From Herbinix luporum (GTDB lineage: Bacteria > Bacillota > Clostridia > Lachnospirales > Lachnospiraceae): 64,000 nt of DNA. The stretch is taken from positions 43,501 to 107,500 of the forward strand of contig NZ_LN879430.1 of NCBI RefSeq assembly GCF_900070325.1, written 5' to 3'. The translations under genes and the position numbers were made by a program. This document shows, in pieces, positions 46,407 through 56,012 of the stretch (positions within the stretch are counted from its first letter, which is position 1; every line of letters begins with the position of its first letter). Under the pieces are notes generated by a model, which did no database searches, had not been told where the DNA came from, and saw nothing but the letters and a program-made list of their open reading frames with translations.

Positions 46407-46742
46407 AGGTCATTATATAAATCTAGAAAAAGAAATTAATAAGATAAGTTTCAAGTGAAATAGTTATTTTAAAATACCAAGATGGTTTAGGAATAATATT
46501 ATACTTTAACCATCTTGGTATTATTATAATTTACAATTTGCTTATATAAAAATCTAATAGAAACACTTTAGACAAGATACGACAATAAATGCGGAGGATA
46601 GATTGTATTTACTATAAATTTCTTATATAATTAAAATATATAAACTTTCTTACAATATAGAGTAAACTACACTTTTTATGTGTTATGTGTATTCTATGTT
46701 GTTTTTTTTGAGTGTAAATATAGTGCTTGAAAGGAAGAGTAT
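46407..46742. other. Intergenic region before the sigma-WG gene
   Basis: 336 bp with a terminator at 46473-46522 and no gene. The promoter of the sigma gene should be in the last 150 bp but I could not place it with confidence; a sigma-WG autoregulated promoter would not show a normal -35/-10. Confidence 0.5.
46473..46525. terminator. Terminator after the SLAP gene
   Basis: AATACCAAGATGGTT (46473-46487) pairs with AACCATCTTGGTATT (46508-46522), a perfect 15 bp stem. Confidence 0.88.
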
Positions 46743-49052
46743 ATGGGAAAGGTAGTAGAAACTTATGAAAGAAATTATAAAGAAGAAGACCAGAAGCTGT
46801 TTCGGGCAATTATTAATTTAAAAGAGGGAGATCAAGATTCTTTTGAGCAAGTGTATAAGTTATCGGAAAAGTATATTTACTCCATTATATATAGAATTGT
46901 AAGGGATAATGATAAAACCGCAGACTTAATGCAAGAGACTTATATTCAAATATACAATAAATTAGATACATTGGATAATGTAGAGTCTTTTCTTGTATGG
47001 GCGGGAAGGATAGCAACCAATAAAACTTTAAGATATATCCAGAAATATAGTAAAGAAGTATTATTAGATGAAGAAGAGACGGATTTTGTTTTTGAAAATG
47101 TAAGGGATGATAAAGAAGAATTCCTGCCGGAAGATATTTTATTAAATAAAGAAAAGAAAGAAAAAATATATAATATTATAAATAATTTGTCCAGTGAACA
47201 AAAGATAACTATTCAATATTATTATTTTCATGAAATGTCAGTGGGCGAAATTTCTAAGATAATGCAATGTTCCCCTGGTACAGTAAAATCCAGATTGAAT
47301 TATGCAAGAAAACAAATTAAGCAAGCCGTTATAGATACTGAGAAAAAAGAAGGAATTAAGTTATATAGTCTATCAGGGTTACCACTGTTTTGGTTATTAT
47401 TCCGTGAAGAGGCTGCAGCTTGCATGGTGCCAGAAGTAATATCCTCTAGTGTAATAAAAGGAATAGGAGATACTGTAGGTATAAAAATAGTAGAAACAGT
47501 GGGAAATGAAATAGCTAAAGTAGGTAAGAAAGGATTAAAAGAACTAATACATAAGTTTTTTGACACTACTGCCGGTAAAATTGTAAGTAGTGTGGCGGTA
47601 GTATCAGTAGCAGGGACTGTGGCAGTAAGTCAAATACCAAAAACCTTATATACCACAACTAATACCATAATAGATGTACAAAAATCATCAAACGAAATAC
47701 AAAACCCTGAAGATTGCCACAACCAATATCTTATTGATGGTAAGTACATAGTATTGGAAAATGATAAGGATCAAAGAGGGGTATATACTATTAAGGGGAA
47801 AGAAATATTACCATCTGCATTTGATAAAATAGAATATAATGAGTATACCGGAGGATTATTTAGGGTAAGTAAAGATGACATGTGGGCTTATTATAATAAA
47901 TCCGGAGAAATAATTTGTGACAAAATGTATGATGAACTAGGTCCTGTTATTGATAAAATGTTTTGGTGCTACGATGAAGAAAGTGATAAATATAAAGTTT
48001 ATTCAGTAGATGGATATCAGGTATCCGATTCTTCCTATGATTATATTGGTGAGATGGCTAATGGCCTGGTTGTTGTTAAAAGGGATCTTAAATGTGGGCT
48101 TTTAAGTATAGACGGTACACTTTTATTTGATATTAAGTATGATGATATTTTCTTAGGTGATGGTGAATACATAGTTCTAAATGAAGAACTTAATGATGCA
48201 TATAGGCGAACTGTACTTGATAGTTCTTTGAATGTGGTTTTCACAGAAGATTATGATAATAAATATATGCCCTTATGTTTTGGAAGTGGATTTTATAATG
48301 GTGTTGTTGAATTATCAGGCTTTCAAAATCTTTTTACACCTATATATGTACCTACAAAAGTAGATGGCACCTGGATTTTTAATCCCATTGATACAGATTT
48401 TCTACCTTATAATTTTGAATTATATCCAAACGGCTATTTTTCTTATTATAATGATAATTTAGAAAAGAGTGTATTGTTTAATACTAATGGAGAGGAAATT
48501 GCAATTGCTGATTACTCGTCATTTTACTATTTAGATAATAAATTCATTTTAAGTGATGATAGGAAGTATAGTTTAATAGATGAAAAGGCTAGTGTAATTA
48601 TATCTGATTATGATATGATTTGGAGCCATTATAAAGGGAAATATTATGTGTGCCAAGAAGGAAATTATTATGATTTGTATAAAGATGATGGTACTATTTT
48701 ATATAATGACGCTACTTATCATATAGCTAGTATAGGCAGCGAAATGTTTAAATGTGAATCAGATAGTGAAACAATAATAGTAGATGGGGTGAGCGGAAAA
48801 AGTTTTGTTCTATCTCCGGAAGAAAGTATTATATCATATTTTTGTGATGGCTATGCCATAAAGTATACATGTGATGATATAATAAAAATTGGCGAGATTA
48901 ACTATAAATACGAAATAATAGATAGAAAGGGAAAGGTGGTATATACTATTGATATACCTAAGGAAGGGGGGCTAGATAATCCTATAGTATTAAAAGAGGG
49001 GGTTTATTCTTATGAAAATGAGGGGAAATGTTACATAAAAACCTGGAAGTAA
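46743..49052 (+). CDS. ECF-type sigma factor fused through a TM helix to a WG-repeat domain
   Basis: 769 residues in one open frame. Sigma-2 lies at about 32-100 (ADLMQETYIQIYNKL), sigma-4 at about 140-195 (EMSVGEISKIMQCSPGTVKSRLNYARKQI). A semi-hydrophobic linker (LYSLSGLPLFWLLF) follows, then a helix at about 279-297. Residues 330-769 are a beta-rich domain with short repeats of the WG style (DKIEYNEY, GGLFRVSKDDMWAYYNKSGEI, NGLVVVKRDLKCGLLSIDGT). If inserted in the membrane, sigma is inside and the repeats outside. No anti-sigma gene adjoins it. AGGAAG lies upstream of ATG. Confidence 0.88.
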   Translation: MGKVVETYERNYKEEDQKLFRAIINLKEGDQDSFEQVYKLSEKYIYSIIYRIVRDNDKTADLMQETYIQIYNKLDTLDNVESFLVWAGRIATNKTLRYIQKYSKEVLLDEEETDFVFENVRDDKEEFLPEDILLNKEKKEKIYNIINNLSSEQKITIQYYYFHEMSVGEISKIMQCSPGTVKSRLNYARKQIKQAVIDTEKKEGIKLYSLSGLPLFWLLFREEAAACMVPEVISSSVIKGIGDTVGIKIVETVGNEIAKVGKKGLKELIHKFFDTTAGKIVSSVAVVSVAGTVAVSQIPKTLYTTTNTIIDVQKSSNEIQNPEDCHNQYLIDGKYIVLENDKDQRGVYTIKGKEILPSAFDKIEYNEYTGGLFRVSKDDMWAYYNKSGEIICDKMYDELGPVIDKMFWCYDEESDKYKVYSVDGYQVSDSSYDYIGEMANGLVVVKRDLKCGLLSIDGTLLFDIKYDDIFLGDGEYIVLNEELNDAYRRTVLDSSLNVVFTEDYDNKYMPLCFGSGFYNGVVELSGFQNLFTPIYVPTKVDGTWIFNPIDTDFLPYNFELYPNGYFSYYNDNLEKSVLFNTNGEEIAIADYSSFYYLDNKFILSDDRKYSLIDEKASVIISDYDMIWSHYKGKYYVCQEGNYYDLYKDDGTILYNDATYHIASIGSEMFKCESDSETIIVDGVSGKSFVLSPEESIISYFCDGYAIKYTCDDIIKIGEINYKYEIIDRKGKVVYTIDIPKEGGLDNPIVLKEGVYSYENEGKCYIKTWK

Positions 49053-49108
49053 GACTAGCTATCCCCCCTAGGAGCTTAATATAAAGCCACTAAGGAGATT
49101 AAGAACCA

Positions 49109-49834
49109 ATGAAATATCCTTCAGAAACAAGGGAAGTTCAATGTAGGCAAGGCAAAGTAGGATATATGCTTACAAGAAAACCGGTAAAAAATATTAATAT
49201 TCGCATTAAACCTGATGGCAGAGTTTTAGTTTCTGCTAGTAATAGGGTGCCAATAGATTATATTGATAAGCTTATTAAGGAGAAAGAAGAATTTATATTT
49301 CGTGCTTTAAAAAAATATGAAGCAATGAAAAAACAAGTTTCTGATATTCCCAGAAGGTATGAAGAGGGTGAAGGTTTTAAAATTCTAGGAAAGAAATTGT
49401 ACTTAAAAGTTATAGAGGGGAATACATCATCAGTAACTTCAGATAATGATTTTATTTACCTTACGGTAAAGGATAAGTACAATATAAGAAGCAAAGAAAT
49501 TTTGATAAATAAATGGCTTAAGGAAATGCAAACAAATATTTTTCATCAGATTTCCAAAGAAGTCCATAAAAAATTTGAAAAGTATGGAGTAAAATACCCC
49601 CTTATTAAAATAAGGAAGATGAAATCAAGATGGGGATCCTGTCACTCACAGAGGGGAATCATTACTTTAAACAGTAAATTGGTAGAAGCACCAAGAACTT
49701 GTATAGAGTATGTTGTGATGCATGAGTTTGCACATTTTATACACCCAAATCATTCAAAAAACTTTTATGATTTTCTTACAGCCCTAATGCCGGATTGGAA
49801 AGAAAGAAAAAAGGAAATTGATAAGATAATCTAA
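49109..49834 (+). CDS. YgjP-type metallopeptidase (DUF45)
   Basis: 241 residues. It has the zinc HExxH site as HEFAHFIHPNHS near residue 207 with a third ligand in that stretch, the RWGSCHSQRGIITLNSKL block before it and a conserved N-terminal beta domain. YgjP-like proteins are often found near restriction or as solo proteases; the substrate is unknown. It is monocistronic, with a strong terminator. Confidence 0.88.
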   Translation: MKYPSETREVQCRQGKVGYMLTRKPVKNINIRIKPDGRVLVSASNRVPIDYIDKLIKEKEEFIFRALKKYEAMKKQVSDIPRRYEEGEGFKILGKKLYLKVIEGNTSSVTSDNDFIYLTVKDKYNIRSKEILINKWLKEMQTNIFHQISKEVHKKFEKYGVKYPLIKIRKMKSRWGSCHSQRGIITLNSKLVEAPRTCIEYVVMHEFAHFIHPNHSKNFYDFLTALMPDWKERKKEIDKII

Positions 49835-49866
49835 TAAGGTATTTTTCGTATACTAAATTTTACAAA

Positions 49867-49913
49867 AAGGATTAAGGAATGCCTCTGGCAAATTCCTTAA
49901 TCCTTATTTTTTT
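49867..49913 (+). terminator. Terminator after the YgjP gene
   Basis: AAGGATTAAGGAAT (49867-49880) pairs with ATTCCTTAATCCTT (49892-49905), then A and T8. Confidence 0.93.
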
Positions 49914-50151
49914 ATTAAGCTTTTTTAGTTATATAATTTTATATATTTAAATCCATAAATTTAAAAACAGGTATAGGTAGTTATATACATGTAGTATTGA
50001 TAGCTTTTCCTCATTTTTAGTAAGAAGCTAACATACATTTATGATATAGATTTTTGCAAGTTTAATCCCATATATAAAGTACATAAAAGTAATATATTAA
50101 ATTTAATCTATTACAAAAAAATATTTTTAGCAAAAAAATCAAATTTAGTAC
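49914..50151. other. AT-rich gap before the ahpCF promoter
   Basis: Between the YgjP terminator and the promoter of ahpC I see no gene or clear structure; only AT-rich sequence. Confidence 0.5.
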
Positions 50152-50203
50152 TTGACAAATATGAAATAAACCTATATTATAATAATAGGAATCATTACTA
50201 TTA
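50152..50203 (+). promoter_or_regulatory. ahpCF promoter with PerR-like operator
   Basis: TTGACA (50152-50157), a 17 nt spacer and TATTAT (50175-50180). Just downstream, TAATAGGAAT, C, ATTACTATTA (50183-50203) is a 10-1-10 inverted repeat with one mismatch. Its core AAT-N-ATT fits the Fur/PerR class. Control by PerR is expected for ahpC but is inference here. Confidence 0.65.
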
Positions 50204-50275
50204 TTAATATTCCAATACAAACATGTATTAACTTTATTAACATAAAATTAAAATATATTTTAGGAGGTATTTATT

Positions 50276-50839
50276 ATGTCATTAGTTGGAACCGAAGTAA
50301 AACCTTTTAAGGCACATGCATATCATAATGGAAAGTTTATTCAGGTAACAGAAGAAGATTTTAAAGGTAAGTGGAGCGTTGTTTGCTTCTATCCTGCAGA
50401 TTTTACTTTTGTATGTCCTACTGAGTTAGAAGATTTGCAGAACAATTACGAGACATTAAAGAGTATGGGAGTGGAAGTATACTCTGTTTCCACAGATACA
50501 CACTTTACCCATAAGGCATGGCATGACACTTCTGAAACAATTGGTAAGATAACCTATATTATGATTGGAGATCCTTCTCATACCTTAAGCCGTAACTTTG
50601 ATGTTCTAATTGAAGAAGAAGGCCAAGCTGATCGTGGTACCTTTATAATCGATCCAGACGGCATAATTCAGTCAGTAGAAATCAATGCCGGCAATATTGG
50701 TAGAGATGCAGATGTTTTAGTTAGCAAAATTAAAGCGGCACAGTATGTTAGAAATAATCCCAATGAAGTATGCCCTGCCAAATGGAAAGAGGGTTCAGAA
50801 ACATTAAAGCCTAGCCTTGATTTAGTAGGCAAGATTTAA
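50276..50839 (+). CDS. ahpC: Alkyl hydroperoxide reductase subunit C
   Basis: 187 residues, 2-Cys peroxiredoxin. [16 protein letters not shown] holds the peroxidatic Cys near residue 47 and EVCPAKW near 165 the resolving Cys. It reduces peroxides in the cytosol and is recycled by AhpF, encoded 11 nt downstream. AGGAGG upstream of ATG. Confidence 0.98.
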   Translation: MSLVGTEVKPFKAHAYHNGKFIQVTEEDFKGKWSVVCFYPADFTFVCPTELEDLQNNYETLKSMGVEVYSVSTDTHFTHKAWHDTSETIGKITYIMIGDPSHTLSRNFDVLIEEEGQADRGTFIIDPDGIIQSVEINAGNIGRDADVLVSKIKAAQYVRNNPNEVCPAKWKEGSETLKPSLDLVGKI

Positions 50840-50850
50840 GGAGCGAATAT

Positions 50851-52380
50851 ATGATATTAGATACAGAAATTAAAAATCAACTGGCGGAGTATCTGAAGCT
50901 GTTAGAGGGCGACGTTTTAATTAAAGTCAGTGTAGGAGACGATTCTGTATCCAAGGATATTATTTCTCTGGTAGAGGAGCTTGCTTTACTGTCACCTAAG
51001 ATTAAGACAGAAGAAGCAAAGCTTCCTCGTACACCTAGCTTTAGTATAAACCGTACTGATAAGGATATGGGTATTACCTTTGCCGGTCTTCCCTTAGGCC
51101 ATGAATTTACTTCTTTAGTATTGGCACTTCTACAAGTTAGCGGAAGACCTCCAAAGGTAGAGGAACATGTGGCCAAGCAGGTTAAGAAGCTGAAGGGTGA
51201 ATTTCATTTTGAGACCTATATCAGTTTAAGCTGCCATAATTGTCCGGAAGTCGTTCAAGCCCTAAATATTATGAGTGTTCTAAATCCTAATGTTACCCAT
51301 ACTATGATAGACGGAGCTGCCTTTAAGGATGAGGTAGAAAGCAAGGATATTATGGCTGTGCCTGCCATATACCTAAATGGTGAGTTCTTTGGGGGAGGAC
51401 GTATGACTTTAGAAGAAATTCTAGCAAAGCTAGACGTCACCCCTGATGCCTCTTTGTTTGAAGATAAAGAACCCTTTGATGTTTTGGTTATCGGAGGCGG
51501 TCCTGCGGGAGCCAGTGCAGCCATATATGCAGCTAGAAAGGGAATAAGAACTGGTATAGTTGCCCAGCGGTTTGGTGGACAGGTAAGGGACACCATGGCT
51601 ATAGAGAATTTTATCAGTGTTAAGCAAACAGAGGGTCCTAAGCTGGCAGCAGCTCTAGAAGATCATGTCAGAGAGTATGATGTAGATATAATGTGCCCCC
51701 AAAGGGTAAAAAGCATCGAAAAGAAAGATATCTTCTTAATTGAGTTGGAAAATGGAGCCATTCTAAAAAGTAAAACCGTAATTATTGCTACCGGAGCCCG
51801 TTGGAGAAATGTAAATGTTCCAGGGGAGGCTGAATTTAAGAATAAAGGTGTGGCCTATTGTCCTCACTGTGACGGTCCTTTGTATAAAGGAAAAAGGGTA
51901 GCAGTTATAGGTGGAGGCAATTCAGGTATAGAGGCCGCCATAGACCTAGCCGGAGTGGTAGATCATGTTACGGTAATGGAATTTATGCCGGAGCTAAAAG
52001 CTGATTTGGTTTTACAAGAGCGGTTATATAGTCTGCCTAATGTAACAGTATTAAAAAATGTCCAGACTAAAGAAATTACCGGGGACAGCAAGGTTAATGG
52101 TATAACTTATGTGGAAAGGGATACCGGTATAGAAAAGCATATAGACCTTGAAGGTGTCTTTGTTCAAATAGGTCTTGTACCTAATACAGAGTGGCTGGAA
52201 GATTTCCTTGAAAGAAATCCTATGGGTGAAATACCTGTAGATAAATATAACGCCACTAAAATTCCCGGATTGTTTGCTGCAGGAGACTGCACCGACAGCC
52301 CTAACAAACAGATAATAATATCTATGGGATCCGGAGCAAATGCAGCTTTAGGGGCATTTGACTATTTGATTAGAAATTAG
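50851..52380 (+). CDS. ahpF: Alkyl hydroperoxide reductase subunit F
   Basis: 509 residues. The N-terminal tandem thioredoxin fold has CHNC near residue 129, then an FAD-binding [17 protein letters not shown] near 215, a redox CPHC near 337 and the NAD(P)H site [12 protein letters not shown] near 353, ending [10 protein letters not shown]. It passes electrons from NADH to AhpC. It is cotranscribed with ahpC. Confidence 0.97.
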   Translation: MILDTEIKNQLAEYLKLLEGDVLIKVSVGDDSVSKDIISLVEELALLSPKIKTEEAKLPRTPSFSINRTDKDMGITFAGLPLGHEFTSLVLALLQVSGRPPKVEEHVAKQVKKLKGEFHFETYISLSCHNCPEVVQALNIMSVLNPNVTHTMIDGAAFKDEVESKDIMAVPAIYLNGEFFGGGRMTLEEILAKLDVTPDASLFEDKEPFDVLVIGGGPAGASAAIYAARKGIRTGIVAQRFGGQVRDTMAIENFISVKQTEGPKLAAALEDHVREYDVDIMCPQRVKSIEKKDIFLIELENGAILKSKTVIIATGARWRNVNVPGEAEFKNKGVAYCPHCDGPLYKGKRVAVIGGGNSGIEAAIDLAGVVDHVTVMEFMPELKADLVLQERLYSLPNVTVLKNVQTKEITGDSKVNGITYVERDTGIEKHIDLEGVFVQIGLVPNTEWLEDFLERNPMGEIPVDKYNATKIPGLFAAGDCTDSPNKQIIISMGSGANAALGAFDYLIRN

Positions 52381-52415
52381 ATAAATAATAGTAGGCATAT
52401 TAGTTATATATTAAT

Positions 52416-52450
52416 GGGGGGTCACAATTAATTTGTGATTCCTCATTTTT
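52416..52450 (+). terminator. Terminator after ahpF
   Basis: GGGGTCACAA (52418-52427) pairs with TTGTGATTCC (52433-52442) with two G-U pairs, followed by a T-rich tail. Confidence 0.7.
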
Positions 52451-52561
52451 ATTCCTGAAGATAAAAAGATAATTTATTAGCAGTTAAGTTATTAGCAAAT
52501 TGAGTCTAAGAAGCATTTCATAGTGCAGATAAAATAAATAAAGTGTTTCACCTTATTTATA

Positions 52562-52618
52562 TTGACATCTAAATACAATAACTATATAATAAATATGAAC
52601 ACATGAGCAACTATTCAC
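52562..52618 (+). promoter_or_regulatory. Promoter and operator O1 of the cad unit
   Basis: TTGACA (52562-52567), a 17 nt spacer and TATAAT (52585-52590). Operator O1 at 52595-52618 reads ATGAACACATG, AG, CAACTATTCAC and sits over the start point. Its left arm matches 10 of 11 bases of the better operator O2 at 53059. Confidence 0.75.
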
Positions 52619-52654
52619 ATATTATATAGTACATAGTCAAAGTGGGGTGAAATA

Positions 52655-53023
52655 ATGTCTAGAAAACAAACTTTAGCAGATAGATGTGATTGTGAAGTAA
52701 TTCATGAGGATATTGTAAATCAGGTTAGAGAAAAGATGCCACAGGAAGAGACACTATATGAGCTGGCAGATTTCTTTAAAGTATTTGGGGATTCTACCAG
52801 AATCAGAATATTATGGGCCCTAGACGAAGCTGAAATGTGTGTTTGTGATATTGCTGCCTTGCTTAATATGACACAATCAGCTATATCTCATCAACTAAGG
52901 GTTTTAAAGCAAGCAAAATTAGTTAGAAACAGAAAAGAAGGTAAAGTAGTATATTATTCATTAGATGATGAACATGTAAGGTTGATTTTAGATCAAGGAT
53001 TAACTCATATAAAAGAAGTATAA
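52655..53023 (+). CDS. cadC: ArsR/SmtB-family metal repressor, CadC type
   Basis: 122 residues, winged helix. Metal ligands of the CadC type are visible: CDCEVIH near the N-terminus and CVCDIAALLNMT (Cys pair in the third helix) near residue 62. The recognition helix is TQSAISHQLRVLKQA. It would release DNA on binding Cd, Pb or Zn. It is the first gene of the operon and has two operators, one before and one after it. Confidence 0.87.
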   Translation: MSRKQTLADRCDCEVIHEDIVNQVREKMPQEETLYELADFFKVFGDSTRIRILWALDEAEMCVCDIAALLNMTQSAISHQLRVLKQAKLVRNRKEGKVVYYSLDDEHVRLILDQGLTHIKEV

Positions 53024-53058
53024 TTAAATTTTTATCAGTATATTTTTTGATCTAATAC

Positions 53059-53082
53059 ATGAATACTTGTTCAAGTGTTCAT
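53059..53082 (+). promoter_or_regulatory. Operator O2 between cadC and the HMA gene
   Basis: An 11-2-11 inverted repeat with one mismatch: ATGAATACTTG, TT, CAAGTGTTCAT. It resembles the 12-2-12 sites of the ArsR/CadC family. Placed after cadC, it could give a second, separately regulated transcript of the HMA and ATPase genes. Confidence 0.75.
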
Positions 53083-53166
53083 TATTATATGTATTTTTAA
53101 ATTTTACTTATATATGTAAATTTAAAAAATGATTTTTAGCATTTAAAAGATTGGAGGATATATTTT

Positions 53167-53388
53167 ATGAAAAAGAAATTTATTTTAGAGGGATTAGGTT
53201 GTGCAAATTGTGCTGCTAAGATGGAAGTGGCAATTAATAAAATAAAGGGAGTAGAAAAAGCCACAGTAAATTTTATGACACAAAGGTTGATTATCGAAGG
53301 AGTCGATGAGTTAATGGCTGAAATAATTGAAGAGGCGGAGAAAATAGTTAAAAAAATAGAGCCTGATACAAAAATGAAGAAGGCATAA
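53167..53388 (+). CDS. Stand-alone heavy-metal-binding (HMA) protein
   Basis: 73 residues of ferredoxin-like HMA fold with the metal site GLGCANCAAKME near residue 12. In most CadA ATPases this domain is the N-terminus; here it is a separate gene 12 nt before the ATPase. It probably delivers or senses metal. Confidence 0.9.
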   Translation: MKKKFILEGLGCANCAAKMEVAINKIKGVEKATVNFMTQRLIIEGVDELMAEIIEEAEKIVKKIEPDTKMKKA

Positions 53389-53400
53389 GGATGTGATTAT

Positions 53401-55245
53401 ATGAAGAAAAGTCTTGTAAGGATTATATCCGGTGCAGTATTACTTGTGGTTGCCGTAATTATAAATATGATATATCAGGGCTGGCCTAGTCTTGTTTTAT
53501 ATCTTATAAGCTATATCCTTGTAGGTGGAGATATTATTCTTAAGGCTATTAGAAATATAATCAGGGGTAAGGTTTTTGATGAAAATTTTCTAATGGCTAT
53601 TGCTACCATAGGAGCCATAATTATTAGTGAATATACTGAAGGAATTGCAGTAATGCTCCTGTACCAGATTGGGGAATTGTTCCAAGGTTACGCTGTAGAT
53701 AAATCAAGAAGGTCCATTGCTGATTTGATGGATATTCGCCCGGACTATGCCAATGTAAAAAAACAAGATGAATTAATTAAAGTAGATCCTGATGAAGTGA
53801 AGCTAGGGGATATAATTGTTATAAAAGCAGGTGAGCGTATTCCTCTTGATGCTAGGGTAATAGAAGGAAGATCCCTTTTGGATACTTCTGCTTTAACAGG
53901 AGAATCCCTGCCCCGTGAAGTAGAAGTAGGTGATGAGATATTAAGTGGCTGCATTAATATAAATGGTTTGCTTACAGCTGAGGTTATCAAGGAATATGAA
54001 GAATCTACAGTTAGCAAAATTTTAGATTTAGTTGAAAATGCCAGTAGCAGAAAGTCTAAGTCAGAACAGTTTATCACAAGGTTTGCCAGATATTATACCC
54101 CTGTTGTTGTTATCCTTGCACTTATGCTAGGGCTTATACCACCGCTTTTTATAAAAGGGGAAGCATTTAGGGAGTGGTCTTACAGGGCCTTATCCTTTCT
54201 AGTGGTATCATGCCCCTGTGCCTTGGTTATATCCATTCCATTAACTTTCTTTAGCGGAATAGGGGGAGCTTCTAAAAAAGGAATTCTTATTAAGGGCAGT
54301 AACTATTTTGAGGCTTTGGCTAATACTGAGATAATAGCCTTTGATAAAACCGGTACTCTTACAAAGGGGGTATTTGATGTCCAGGAGATTGTTCCGGAAG
54401 GGATATCCAAAGACGAACTTTTAGAATTAGCTGCCTATGCAGAAAGCTTCTCCAATCATCCCATATCAGAATCTATTAAGAAAGCTTATGGGAAAGAAAT
54501 TAATCAAGCGGAAATTTCTAATGTGGAAGAGATTGCAGGCCATGGCATTGAAGTTGAAATCAGAGGAAAGAAAGTTATTGCTGGTAATGCAAGACTTATG
54601 AAACTTAAGAATATAGCATACCATGATAAAGAATTAGTTGGCACGGTTGTCCATGTTGCCCTAGAGGGAAAGTATGTCGGATATATACTTATTGCCGATG
54701 AAATTAAGAAAGATACTAAAGAGGCCATAAAGGAGATAAGGGCTTTAGATATAAAGAAAACTGTAATGTTAACAGGAGATAATGAGGCAGTAGGTAAAAA
54801 GGTAGGTAAGTACCTAGGACTTAATCAGGTATTTACTGAATTATTACCGGGAGATAAGCTTAATAAGCTAGAGGAGCTCCTTACAGAAAAGTCCCATAAG
54901 GGGAGATTAGCTTATGTGGGAGACGGCATTAATGATGCACCGGTTCTTGCTAGGGCAGACGTAGGAATCGCCATGGGAGGTCTGGGTTCCGATGCAGCAA
55001 TTGAGGCAGCAGATGTGATTATTATGACCGATGAACCATCGAAAATTCCACTAGCTATTAGAATATCAAAGAAGATAATAGGGATTGCCAATCAAAATAT
55101 TATATTTGCAATCAGTGTTAAAATACTAATTCTTATTTTAAGTGCTCTGGGTATTACAAATTTGTGGGTGGCCATATTTGGAGACGTAGGAGTTACAATA
55201 TTAGCAATATTAAATTCCTTTAGAACCATGAGATTTGGAAAGTAG
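53401..55245 (+). CDS. cadA: Cadmium/zinc-translocating P-type ATPase
   Basis: 614 residues, P1B-type without an N-terminal metal domain. The CPC metal site is in VSCPCALVISIPL near residue 276, DKTGTLTKG (Asp phosphorylated) near 317, and GDGINDAPVLARADVG near 507. The HMA domain is supplied by the preceding gene. It exports Cd2+ and/or Zn2+. It ends the operon. Confidence 0.93.
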   Translation: MKKSLVRIISGAVLLVVAVIINMIYQGWPSLVLYLISYILVGGDIILKAIRNIIRGKVFDENFLMAIATIGAIIISEYTEGIAVMLLYQIGELFQGYAVDKSRRSIADLMDIRPDYANVKKQDELIKVDPDEVKLGDIIVIKAGERIPLDARVIEGRSLLDTSALTGESLPREVEVGDEILSGCININGLLTAEVIKEYEESTVSKILDLVENASSRKSKSEQFITRFARYYTPVVVILALMLGLIPPLFIKGEAFREWSYRALSFLVVSCPCALVISIPLTFFSGIGGASKKGILIKGSNYFEALANTEIIAFDKTGTLTKGVFDVQEIVPEGISKDELLELAAYAESFSNHPISESIKKAYGKEINQAEISNVEEIAGHGIEVEIRGKKVIAGNARLMKLKNIAYHDKELVGTVVHVALEGKYVGYILIADEIKKDTKEAIKEIRALDIKKTVMLTGDNEAVGKKVGKYLGLNQVFTELLPGDKLNKLEELLTEKSHKGRLAYVGDGINDAPVLARADVGIAMGGLGSDAAIEAADVIIMTDEPSKIPLAIRISKKIIGIANQNIIFAISVKILILILSALGITNLWVAIFGDVGVTILAILNSFRTMRFGK

Positions 55246-55309
55246 CGGTTGATTTGATACTGTATTATAATGTAAAATATCAAGTATAATTACATTATAA
55301 AAAGGAGAA

Positions 55310-55906
55310 ATGGACTTAGGGTCTATTAAATTTAATATGATTGAAAAGGAATTGAAGATTTTATTAACTGAAGATCAGTATAAGCTTATAAAAGAAAGGT
55401 TTAACTGGAGTGAAGATATATCCCAGATTAACTTTTATTATGGTGGGAATTCAGATAGCATAAAGGATAATAGGGCTACCGTTAGAATTAGAGGACTAAG
55501 TAGCGGTATGATGTTACAAGTTAAAATGCCGGTTTCAGTAGAGGGAGCTGTTCATGTAAAAAAAGAGTTTGAAAAAGAATGTAATATTGTACCTTATAAA
55601 ATTGATGGCAGTACTTTATGTAAGTTATGCTCGGTTAATGATTTCCCTGATGTTTATTTACTGGGACATCTTTATACAGAACGGCTTGTATCTTATTATG
55701 AAGATAATAATATTATATTTTTAGATAAGAGTGTATACTTGGGCAAGACAGATTATGAGTTGGAAATTGAATTTAATGATACTCTTAACACACAGCTATT
55801 AAGCATATTGGAAGGATTGGGACTGACCACCAATAATAAAGTCAAAGGAAAGTTTGGTAGGTTTATGGAAAGATATAAGGGGATAAATTCAATTTTAGAT
55901 AATTGA
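55310..55906 (+). CDS. CYTH-domain phosphatase
   Basis: 198 residues. EKELK near residue 11 is the ExExK-type start of the CYTH triphosphate tunnel fold, followed by the RIRGL and LQVKMPV strands. Such enzymes hydrolyse thiamine triphosphate or polyphosphates. The ATG at 55310 lies only 2 nt from GGAG, an unusual spacing; ATG 55337 is an alternative without a site. Confidence 0.8.
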   Translation: MDLGSIKFNMIEKELKILLTEDQYKLIKERFNWSEDISQINFYYGGNSDSIKDNRATVRIRGLSSGMMLQVKMPVSVEGAVHVKKEFEKECNIVPYKIDGSTLCKLCSVNDFPDVYLLGHLYTERLVSYYEDNNIIFLDKSVYLGKTDYELEIEFNDTLNTQLLSILEGLGLTTNNKVKGKFGRFMERYKGINSILDN

Positions 55907-55917
55907 TAATGAAGAAC

Positions 55918-55992
55918 AAAAGCCATAATTTCATTCTTATATTACAGATATTATTAATGTAATATAAGAATGAAGCTTATGGCTTTCTTTTA
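55918..55992. terminator. Bidirectional terminator between CYTH and PII-like genes
   Basis: AAAAGCCATAA (55918-55928) pairs with TTATGGCTTT (55977-55986), and inside it TTCATTCTTATATTAC pairs with GTAATATAAGAATGAA. T- and A-runs flank it. Confidence 0.85.
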
Positions 55993-56012
55993 TAAGTCTA
56001 TACTTCTATCCA

